In this document: positions 36,101 to 48,100 of the stretch, one piece after another
How the letters are laid out: each line of letters starts with the position of its first letter
Position numbering within the stretch: the first letter of the stretch is position 1
Source of the DNA: Lineus longissimus
Lineage: Eukaryota; Nemertea; Pilidiophora; Heteronemertea; Lineidae
Length of the DNA: 64,000 bases
Direction: 5' to 3'
NCBI RefSeq assembly: GCF_910592395.1
Contig: NC_088315.1
Span: 10,048,501-10,112,500, forward strand
Made by a program: the position numbers and the translations under genes
Notes under the pieces: generated by a model
What the model was told of the DNA's origin: nothing
The model's database searches: none
The model's input: the letters and a program-made list of their open reading frames with translations, nothing else

Positions 36101-39100
36101 CAATGCTGATCAAGTGGATATTTTATTTCAAAAAGTTAGATGGGAAGTGTCAAGAGCTATAGGTTTCTGTGTGTGGATGTGTAGGTGTGTTCATATTACA
36201 GACATACGATGCAATATGCAGCATAATTTTTGAATTTTGAACGTTCTATCAAGATATGCCCCCTGGGCAGATCTTGTTGGTGAAAGTCCATCGAAGATTA
36301 CTGACGCAATGTACATGGAGTACCGTACCTGTACGCAATTGTTTTCTCAATCGAGCCTTAAGCTCAAACACATCCAAAACGCAGCTCAAACACATCCAAA
36401 ACACAGCTCAAACACATTCAAAACACAGCTCAAACTCGGGAAACTGCATAAAATCCAGAGTCAAGAATTTCACAAGAAGATGTGCAAATTAACGAAGAAG
36501 CCGACTTTTTGTGCCCTCAAATTCAATTTTCTCCCAAAAATTTAGTAAAAGATGTATGAGAACTGCACTTCTATCAAGCTATTCTGTCATGCTCTACCTT
36601 GACATCAATTATTATTAAAAAATTAATACTAAAAACAAAACCAACATTGTAGTCATTTCATTTTAGCCAAAACGACTGCACGGGGTTGCAGTTTGCGCAT
36701 GGTGATGCTAGGCCGTGTTCGACCACAGTCGTAGTTGGCACTGAAAGGGTTAGACTCAAACAATATGGCTACATGTATTTACTGTACCTAGTTTGTCGAC
36801 CATGATATTAGTAGATTTTTTAAGAAATAGTATTTGAAGAAAAAAACAATTGGAGAAAATAGACCTGCTTCTATAACAACAATTTCTCAGTGATATTTTC
36901 AACTAAAGTTTGCTCACGTGAGCACAATGGCCACTGGCCAATTAAACTACTTTGATTTTGAAATCTATGAAAAGACAATGTCCCACATGACAGTTTTGAG
37001 TCCAATCAATAATAGCTGAAGTGCATTTTGAAATATTGATTACTGGTATTGACACTGCGGTGTATGTACAGTAGAACCTCTGTATTAAGGACATGCTTGG
37101 GACTGACCTATGCTGTCCTTAGTAGAGAGGTGTCCGGATTACAGAGGTCAAATGACAGGTTTGGGACCCAAACCAGTGTCCTTATTAGAGGGGGGTGTCT
37201 TTAATGGAGAGGTGTCGGGTAAGAGAGGTTCCAGTGTATTTAATTATTCCTGGATTGTGCTGATGGAGGCAGTCATGAACGGGCTGCATATGTGTGTGGT
37301 TTTAAATCGTCCAGTGATTCATACCAGCTCTTGCATAAACCTGGAAGCTAATTCTCCTTTCGAACAGACATATTGCGATGTAACTTCAAATTCAAGCCTG
37401 AAGTACATCTTGCAATTGTTATTGCAGACATTATCGATGCAAGACATTGCCAGTCTGTTGAGGGGGGTCATAACATTTAGAGAGGCCGATGTTACAGACA
37501 TGAGCTAAATTGTCTGCTCACCAATGCTATCTTAAAGGGGGACTATAGGCAGGAGCAGAGGGGTTAATTTCGCCATATTCAGGTGACTAATATACACAGT
37601 AAAGGGCCCTGGGTCGTGTTAGATTCAGCACTAAATATATTCCTCGTACAAGAGTGAATCTTGACGTATTGTGGGATGTGAGAGACCCCTATTGGCGACT
37701 TTGTGTGACTTTATCTGGCCTGCCCAGCTGCTGCCTAAATTGTCCCCTTAACGAAATTGTCCCCTTAAATTTTGTTTCAGACATGTTTTGGGATGCACAA
37801 GCTGTAATAAGCAGGTCTCTGTAATGGTTTGAGAGGCAGTACTGATTGTCACAACACTGTCAACCCCTTTATTTTCCTGAACCTAATATTATTGTGAGCT
37901 TGACATAAGGGGGTCAAAACCTGAATATTATTGGTGTAATTACTGATCTAATGATATTACACAGATATTATCATTCTAAACATGATTTGGGTAAAGCAGA
38001 CGAGTCTACGAGCAGACGAGTCTACGAGCAGACGAGTCTACGAGCAGACGAGTCTACGAGCAGACGAGTCTACGAGCAGACGAGTCTACGAGCAGACGAG
38101 TCTGAGCCAAACGCTGGGGATGTCGGGGTGCGCATCTTGGCAGCTGAGCAAATACATTGCGAAGGATAGCTTTGACCAAAATATATGTATTCCTTCTGAA
38201 AGGACAATCTTTATGATGTAAAGATGCCTATAGACATGAATGCGCCTATCACTGTTTCTTCTGTGCTATCCGGTAGTTCCTTCAGCCAGGTATCTGCAGT
38301 GACTATATATGTAAATTCAGAGTTCAACACTCCTAAATATCAAGTCGGCTATCCGGTTCTTTCCCTTCAGCCAGGTATCTGCAGTGACTATATATGTAAA
38401 TTAAGAGTTCAACACCCCTAAATGTCAAGTCTTGTTTTATTTGATGAAGTTGAGGTGCTTGAACTGTTTCAGGTTTCAATGTATTACTTAGCGAGCTACA
38501 AATGATTTGAAAATCCAACCGTTCAAGATTTACGTGTACATTGATGCTTGTGCTATTGTACAGAGTGGTCCAATGATGAAGTCATTACAAAATTTTCGAA
38601 CCCCTCTATCTCCTACACCCACCACTTGAAAAACTTAAGAATCTGGTTTCTATGGTCTGGTAGGCGTACTCTATCCCTAAACACATTCAAATCATTTGTA
38701 GCTTGCATGTTAAATAAAAGTCGCTCGGCTCCCGGACTATATGACATTTTTCATTTGGCTGACGAGTGTCTCTCTCTCTTGCTTCAGGTTGATACGGACA
38801 ATTCTGGCTACATCGATGCCTTCGAGCTGAAGAACATCCTTGGTGAGAATGGCTACAGCGTACCTTCCTTCAAGTGCCGTGAGTTGATTGCCGAAGCGGA
38901 TAAAAACGCTGATGGGAAAATCGATTTTACAGAGTTTCTCAAAGTATGTATAGGTATTACTCTATAGACTCTTTTCATCAGTCTCCTCCATTTACTCATT
39001 ACAGAGACTGGTACTTGACGGGAGTTCACTCGTCATGAACTCGATTTGGGGGCATAAGCTTCCAGTGTCTGGTGACATGTTTTCTGTAGGATAGGTAACC

Positions 39101-42100
39101 TCGATTCAAGTGAATAATCTGCTATCCAAGAGCACTTGGTATGACAGTCCATCCACTGTATGCACTGAAAATGTATGGCTCACCTCGGGTAAATCAACGA
39201 GGTCTCCTCGACCCTCGACTGTGCTGTGGATAGGGACGAGGTTACCTGGACTAATTACTCTTTATAATAATGATAATAACAAGATACTATATTGAAGATT
39301 GCCAAAAGTGCCCTTTGGAATTATCATTAGCTCAGCTGACAAGCTGAGCTATTCATATGAGTAAATGGTAGAATGAATGTCCGTCTGTCTGTCTGTCTGT
39401 CTGTCCGTTAAACAGGCACGTTTCAAAACTATGGCGGATAGGCGATAGATTTTCCCTACAAGCCATTTAGACCCTTCAGGACTCCTGAAAAGACCAAGTG
39501 TGGGTCCGGCAGGATTAACAGTTTGGCCACCAGGGGGCAAAAAGCCTAAATCACAAAACAATTTTTTGGCGCTTTATTCAAGCAGATAGAATCTTGAAAT
39601 AAAGTTGAAAAGGACCGCATGCATGTAGGTCTTGAAACTACTAAGAGTAGTTTTGATTGATACTACCAGTTGGCGTTACTGAGCCAAAATCTGTGTTGAC
39701 CTAGTTTAAGCTTGATTTGAATTTCCCGCTCTTGTATGACTCTGAATGTTGTGGGTTCCAATCCCACTTCGGGTCAATTTTTTTTTTTTTTAATTTTTAC
39801 TTTTTTCACTTGTAAATACATTTTCTTTACTTTTTTGAATAATTTGGTGGGCGGCCATCTTGGTTTTTTTTTTCTATTTTAAAGCCTTTGCTGTATCCAG
39901 AGTGACATGAATTTTATGGTTGGTGTACAATAAGTCTCCTTTACATGATATCACATGGGCTTTCTATTTGACCTACTTTTCAAGGTCAGCCTGGCTCAGG
40001 CACTTAGATTTGACTAATAAGTGGCATATTTGTCACCATTTAAAAGTCTTTTTACTTTGGTATGTTTGCCTGATATATTGACAAAACTGAGGTTGAAAGA
40101 GATCTATCGGGTACTTTCTATGTTCATATATTTCAGCTGAGCGCCAGGCCCTTGGGCCTCTTGTTTTAATATCCTAGTCGTCACCAAACTTTCTGGAGCT
40201 TCAGGGAGCCACTAGAATCTTTTACTTGAACTTCACATCCAAGAAGTAGTTCCTGTTGTTGTGCTTACGGAGCTCAGTAAGGAGTGACTACAGGACCACA
40301 TCCGCACGATCATGCTCTCGTCTGTGGGTCGACGTTAGGGATTTATGCAGGCTTTATTCTTTGCGGCTTGTTCGGTGCATTTGTGTCTGGCGCTGGAATG
40401 CCTAAGAACAGATCTGGTGACATCTGTAAGATGTGGAATATCGTAATTGGTCAGGCTGGTTGAAATTTTATGTAATATGTTCACTTGTTTCCCAATAAAG
40501 AAAGAATGGCAGCATGAAATCTAGTCTCACTACTAAAAACACAAATAGCAGCTTTGTGTTACTGCATATTGATATACTGCATATTTATGTACAGTAGAAC
40601 CTCCCTCAGCGGACACCTTGCCAGGCGGACACCTCTACATTACAGACACGTCCGGCCAGTCCCGATTTTTTCTAAGTCATTTCCAATAACAAAAACCTCT
40701 GTACGGCGGACACCTCTCTATTCCGAATTGCGGACAGGGCCATAGCCAATTTTTGGTCCAATTCCCTCCCAATTACGGACAGCAGGCAAAAACAATGGTT
40801 TCCCACGTGCGCTTGGAGAGTCAAGTAGGCCCGACAGGTGTGATATTTGCATAACTAATCAACGTAATTACCCCATGGCATTGTGTTTTTGTATCCTAAT
40901 TAAGCCGCGGCATTTGTTTACTCATCTTTTCAACTAATCACACAGGCCTATTGTGTCAACAGACACTCATAAATCCACACGGTTTTGTCAGTGTTGCGGC
41001 GAATATGCGTTAGTAGAGAAATTAGAAAAAATTAATTATTAATCAAAGGTGGCTGATGGACAGAAATTATGGTGTGTTTTCACACATTATGACATGTCGA
41101 GGAGATTTTGCAATAAAAGGGGCACCTTTTACTAAAGAGAGACTATTCACGCTGCGAGTTCCAAAGTAGCTCGCGTCATTCAACGCAACATCACAAGCAA
41201 ATACCGATCAGCCAACAGGTTTAAAGTTTCTATGCTAGATGTCGACACAGAGAAAACCAAGGCCATGCAAGGCGGGAACTTCAAATCCACCTATCGGACG
41301 ATTCGGCATAACCTCTCTAGTGCGGACACCTCTCTATTGCGGACACCTGGGCCCAGTCCCAGGGGTGTCCGCAATAGAGAGGTTGTACTGTACTGCGTTT
41401 CCAGTTTAAGAGACTTCACAGGTTATGAATCATCGTAATTTTGCATGAATCTTTCTTTCAGCTCTTTATCGTGATCAAGAAGGAATATGCGGTAGACTTT
41501 ACCAAGAACATAAAGCGTAAATCTGGCATCAAGACTCATGCAGGGACATCGATGGCATCCGCAGAGGGGACGACCCACTCGGTCAGCAAGACAGAAGAAG
41601 TGGCCTTTTCCAACTGGATTGATAAGTATGTACATCTAGACCTGTGGTAGATCCTACTAAGTGATGACTTATCCAGGTAGACTTCTAATGCTTTGTTGAA
41701 TAATGCATTTACTGACGCAATACAGAACCTCTCCACTTGGTGCTGAAGAAGTGAATGGCAGGTGATCTGTGCACAGTTTCCTTTTATGGTGGTGCTAGAG
41801 GTCTTGTCTTGTGATTGAACAAATAATGCCAGCTCCATTGTATTTTATCATCGGCAAACTGTGAAGAAAAACACAGAAAAAACCCTTAAAATTACACACA
41901 CACCCCCCCCCCCCCCCCCCCCGTTAACTCAAAGGCTGTGTAGAACACTGAATTTGTGGGTTCTAAAGCCCCAATTTCTGAAACTGTTGCTTCTTGGATG
42001 GTTAAGAAATGGTCTATCTTATTTTTTGCAGGAATTTGGCCCACGATCCAGACTGCCTGAAGTATTTGCCCGTTGATGAGGTGAATGGTCCCGGAGGACT

Positions 42101-45100
42101 TTATAAAAATGTCAAGGATGGAATCCTACTATGGTACGTACCGATGGATCAGTCATTGATGAGGCACATCTTAATACGCATGCCAACACATTTTATTGAC
42201 CCGGCTGTTACCGTCAAGTCTGCTCGAGGATCAAGTCCTAAATTTTCTGAGGTCGTTCAAGGGCATTTATACAAGATTTCATAATGGATGCAGTAAGACT
42301 CGACTGGTCCAGCATTCTTTGCCGATCATATACATGTAGCAATTTGTTAAATCAGCAGTTTGTATAAACTGCTGGTCATTTGCCTAAACAACTCCAGGCA
42401 ATGCGAAGAAGGGTGCAGGTGTTCTGTACCCTTGTTTTAATCAAGACCCAAATAATATTTCCAACATCCAGTTTCTGTGTCGTTGTCTTTAAGAGGCTGC
42501 TGTGAGCAGTTCCTCGGTACCACAGTTTCTCCCTCTGGAAACTCAGCGACAGTTTGAGACAATAATGTCTCCGTATGAAGAAGTGAGTGGGTCCAAACAC
42601 GGTTGTGAGATATGATATGTTTCAAAGTGTTTCGACACCCTGGAGAATCTATTCACCAGCTTGCCGAGAATCTCATCAGGTCTTTTTAACTCACCTGAGC
42701 AGCATGCCCTAGATAATGCTTCTTGAGCCCTAGAGAATGGCTGCCTCACTAGAAAAACAATCAAAATGTGGGCTCATTTGCAAATTTTCTGAAAAAAACC
42801 TGTGTCCATTAGGTAACATATAGGGAACAATAGGACATCAAGTGCACTAAATTTCGAGGTGAATAACTCTGCGGCCTACTCTGTTGTGCATGCACAAAAT
42901 CAATCTATGCTTATTTGCCAAATTATTTGCTATCCACAGGACAAACCTGCGGTGCATTTTCCTTTGTATTTAATGCAAATCAAGCTTGAAGAACCGTATT
43001 GCCAGATCAATGCAACAATATTACATCGAAAGACACCAACAACACAGGCCTGCCTGATTCTTCGTAAACCGGAGAATTGATTCTTCAGGCTGTTAGATAT
43101 CTCGCATTGATTCATCATCAGGACAATCATTTATCTTGATTTTTCCAGCAAACTGATCAATATTTCGTGCCCCGACACCATAGACGAGCGTGCCATCAAC
43201 AAGGGAGAGATATCGGTTTTCAAGAAAACTGAAAATTTAGCACTCGCGTTGAATTCTGCCGCGTCCATTGGTTGTAATATTGTGAACATTGGTGCTGAAG
43301 ATTTAAAAGAAGGAAAGGTCCATTTAGTGCTTGGTCTGCTCTGGCAAATCATTAAGGTGAGTAGTGGCCATTAAGGGTCATTTGGATTGCTGTGGGACAT
43401 ACCGTTCAGGACCCAGTTGTTCAAAACATGTTTTGCCATAAATGCTTGGTTAACTTTACTGGGTGTTAAGTCTAATGGGCTTAACTGACGGAGATAGTGC
43501 CAAAGTTAAGTTAACACCAGTAGTCAAGTCTTTGTGGTGTTTCTTTTTTGGCTGAATGGTATCTCAGGGTGTTCTATACCCTTCTTATGACCTCTTAGTC
43601 AACAACAACTTGATAATTTTATGTAATGCATGGAGAAACTGGATCCCCTGACTCGTCTGCCTTGAGAAAGAGTTGCTTGCTCCATGGCATGAGACTGGGG
43701 TCTAAAGAAGGTCTGATAAGGCAACCTTCCACAGGATGGCTTCTGATGATACAATGTGAACTTTAATCAGCCTGCTGGGTAAACGATGATCATAAAAGTC
43801 ACCAGTAAAAATTGAAACTTGCCTCTGATTGTATATGTTCATTTATCATTTCTTTGTTTCAGATTGGTTTGCTTGCGGAAATCAACTTGCAAGGCAACCC
43901 CAACTTGGCAGCACTCCTACTTGATGGCGAGACCATGGATGACCTTAAGGCTCTGACCCCCGAGCAGCTGCTGCTGCGATGGGTCAACTATCACCTTGAG
44001 AAGGCCCAATGCAACCGCAGGATGAACAACTTCTCATCGGACATCATGGTAAGATATAAACGGCAGAATTTTTCCTTGATATTTCATATTTCTTATAAGA
44101 TTACCAGGCACAATATTGATGGACACAAAGAATAATAACCTTGACGAGTTGGTTAAGAAGATAATGCACTAAGAGTGGTCAATATCATACTTGAATGCAC
44201 CATCTCAGTGTACCCAAACTGCACTGAGAATGGTCAATGTCATACTTGAATGCATCACCACAGTGTACACAAATACGCACATGTACAGAAATGTGGTGCT
44301 CTGATCAATAAAAACTATACCTGAAAGAAATCTGATCAGGAGTTCATGATCCAGAGCCAAAAAAAGGTTGAGACAAAGATCAAATGCTTCAGTTCATCAG
44401 AAACCCAGCTTTACTGATGACCCTGTGTTGATATTCTGCCATATTGGCTAATTCAAGCATTTATCAGCAGTTTCTTCTTCTTCGTGTTCACCTCATACAG
44501 TCAATCCTGTACGTCGGATGTACTCAGTCGTCTGCCGCAATTCCACCCAGTCTCCATACAGTTGCATGTTGGCACCATTTGGCCTGATTTCTTGTCAGTG
44601 GGCTTTGTGCAGAGGGCAGTCCCGTAGCGCGAGGTTGTTGTCAGCGGTCCCATATTTCAAGCGGTCCGGTATTGCCAGAGCATTGGTCGGCGTCTCCTAT
44701 TCTGTACTTGTGGAATAGGTGGTACTGCATGCTGTTACGCCCGCTTCTAAGTCTGAAGATGGTGACTTGTATCAACAATTTGACCTTGGCCTTATTTTGC
44801 TTGAATGAAACCAGTAGAGGCTCTAAGATGGTCAAGAGCATGATATCCAGGCCCTGTCAGTCTTATGAATGAATATGGTCTACTGCATTTCATATTTTGC
44901 TTGGTGAGGTGTGACATGTCACTAAGTGCTTGTCTTTTCTTGTTTGTTTTTAGGATTCTGAAATCTACACTGTGCTTCTCAAGCAGATTGCTCCAACGGA
45001 GAAAGGAGTGACAGACCATCCCCTTAGCGTAAGTAGAGTCGTTGTTATGACGCATCAATAGTGAGGTCGAGTTGTGGTCACATTAACCCTTTGTAGCCCG

Positions 45101-48100
45101 AGTTTCCACAGAAATACCATTGCATCACCTTTGCATCACCATTGCATCACCTTTGCATCACCTTTGATGCCTAAATACTCACAGAACTCCAGTTTTCACC
45201 CTGGAAAACCTTATATGAAAATCATGCTCAGCTACCGCAGTACGTAACCAAAGTTGTAATTAAGAATACCTCTGTTGCACAAAGCTGTCTGTAGTAAGTG
45301 TTGTGAGTGAAGGGTTGCCGAGTGAGTTTTGGCGACTTTGTCAATATCGGGCAAACGGAGAGATTTTTCTTTGGCAACTGAAGTCGAGGTAGGGCTTCAA
45401 AGGGTTAAGCATTGGACTGTGACTGTGAACTTCTAAATTTTCCGGTGCCACTTTTTTTCTCGGTGATATTGCGAATAATCTAGATTCTCAATATTACAAG
45501 TATTAGAAATCACGAGAGAAAAAAATCTTTTATTGGAAAAACCACGAGATATTTCGTTTTCCAACAAAATAAATATGGTGAAATTGTGATTTTTCTTCAA
45601 ATATTTTCGCGAATCGAAAAATTAAATAGTTTACAGTCATTGTTTAGTAGTTGGATGTTGTTATGTAATGTGGTTCTTCATAACAGATTTATTTGACATA
45701 CTTGATAAGTTGCTGTAATTAATACCCAAAGTTGAGTTTTCCAAGTGTTGTTTGCTGTTTGTGCTATTTCTAAAACCCTCTTGTGCGTCTCAAGCAGCCA
45801 GTTGATATGGTATGTTTTGAAATAATATTTATTATTGCATTATGTGATTCATCGTACATATATTTATTATTTGTCAATTCTTTGCCATCTTTTCATTGCA
45901 CTTAAAATCAAATATCGCACTCCAAATCGAGGCATTGTATGGTTTTTTCACATAGCAATATTCTGACTTACTCTGAAAATTAGGTGATAAACTGAATTTG
46001 AACAGTGTTATTTCCTTCTCACGGAATGATGTGCTGGTCTGAATATTACTTTAAGTCAACTAAAAGAGATACAAAATATGAAGATTCATCTGTTCATGTG
46101 ATTGATAATCTGGACAATTTATAACTTGATAACTCTGGATATTTGTCATCTGGAGACGGCTCCAACAACCAAAGACAAGTTCACATGAAAGCTATCAGCT
46201 CGAAAGCTTAGGAAAGGTTTTTACATTTTTTTACATATCCACTGTTGTCAAGTTATATACTGTCCTAATACAGTAGAGAAACACCAGGTAATGGGTCTGT
46301 TTACTTGAATATAAGTGATTAACACTGATGACTGTGATGCCACTTTGCAGGAATGCGACAAGCTAAGGCGTGCCGAGCTGATGCTGGAGGAGGCGGATAA
46401 GCTCGACTGTCGGCAGTTTGTTACTCCCAAGGAGGTGGTGAATGGCAACACCAAGTTGAACTTTGCGTTTGTGGCCAACTTGTACAACAACCACCCGTCA
46501 CTTGATAAGGTTGGAGAAGGTGACCCCCAAATCATCCAGGAGACCCGCGAGATGAAGAGTAAGTCTAACTTGTCTGAATAGAGGAAGTACAGTGGAACCT
46601 TCCTTAGCGGACACCTCTCTATTAAGGACACCAGTTTTGGTCCCAAATTGGTTGTTTCCATTCAATTTGATCTCTCAATTAGCGAACCTCTCTATTTAGG
46701 ACAGCACTTGTCATTCCGGAGGGTGTCCTTAATAGGAGTTTAGAATATATTAAGGTTTTAAAAGTGCGTTTCACCAATACCACCAAGATTACACAACACT
46801 ACAATTCATGAACTACACATCATAATGAACTGCACAACACTGAAGACGCTGCATGGTGGCAAGCACAGAGCTCAATTTCTGTCCTGAAACTCCCACTGGG
46901 TATGAAGACTTATTGAAAGCACAGTGCAATATTGTCTTGGGAATGAAAGCGTTTTGACTGTCGTGTTGATGTTGCCTGTTGTTTGGGACTTGAACATCTA
47001 CTAGTGCACCTCTTCCACATTGATATAACATGCTATGGTTATTGTAGCCTCAGATTGCAACCGTCTGCACGCCAGTAAGTATACACACTACAGAGGAGAA
47101 CGAGACAATTGTTATCTACTCAGATCAAAATTTATAGAGATGTGAAAAATATTATTAATGACCGAGTCGATTGCAAGCATTTCGGCAGATGGCACTTTAA
47201 AATGAGACTGGTACAAGTCGTTGACTGTACTTGTCCCTCTACCAAATACTACTAAATAAGGTAGAAAATCTGCAGTTTTAGACATGAGATCAAGTTCTCA
47301 GCAAGTCAGTTGTCCTCGCCCCCTCTGCTTGGTACACGTACACAGTTTTTCTATCATTCCTCGCTTTCTTTCACGATGTAACTTCAAAACAGGATAGGCA
47401 GTGTTCTGGACATTTGATCGTCATAAAGCCTGGTGATGCATTGGATTGTTGATCGTCATTTCTATTTGACCTGCCCTACAATAGAAATGGTCGTCCAGTT
47501 TTTTTTCATATGACTACCGTTGTCGTGCATGCTTTATGTCAGTTATAGATGATGTGTCCCGAACCTGTTCTATCAGTAGCTTTACGGTTCATCTTTGTCA
47601 GGCTTACATTCGTCTACATTATTTGAGGCTCTTGAGCATCATCTAGCAGATAAAAGATACAAGGACTATCTGTATTTTCGACCTTTTGTGATGTGTTGTT
47701 GAATATTAAAACAGTGCACTACACTACAATACAACTTACAAGCCTTCTGCAACATACATTAAACACATGCCTTGGTTACATGGTATCGGTGTTTGTGATG
47801 GGAAATACATCATGACTTGTTTTGAATGCAATGGTCCTTGGTGTCGCCACCAAGGACCGCTAGGTTTAAATTTGATGTTAACTGTTCACGTGGAATCATT
47901 TTAGAAAAGGAATTGATGCATCGCTGTAGGTCCTTGGTTGTCTATTTCAAAATACCTGGATTTAGAATGAATCGCATTTTACACCGTAAATGCACTATGT
48001 ACCAATGAAGTCTCGTTTTCAATTCAGCGGATATGGTCAGGCAACCATATAATAACTGCTTGGGTTGGTGCAAAATGTGGAAGCAGTCAAAAAGCATTTA

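Larger units (their letters stand above)
24158..38787 (+). other. Fimbrin intron 1 (14.6 kb), repeat-filled
   Basis: No exon of a recognisable protein was found between the donor at 24158 and the acceptor at 38785-38787. It carries modular repeat copies at 28060-28380 and 30953-32289, a solo repeat tail near 36914, three pogo-like elements, a 200-bp inverted-repeat element at 30358, a TTAA-bounded element at 37533, several short tandem duplications and a 16-bp tandem array. The remaining DNA shows nothing I can name. Confidence 0.6.

Noticed and set aside
38548-38787. Open frame leading into the fimbrin EF-hand exon
   Set aside because: Intron read-through: the conserved sequence begins exactly after the acceptor gcttcag.
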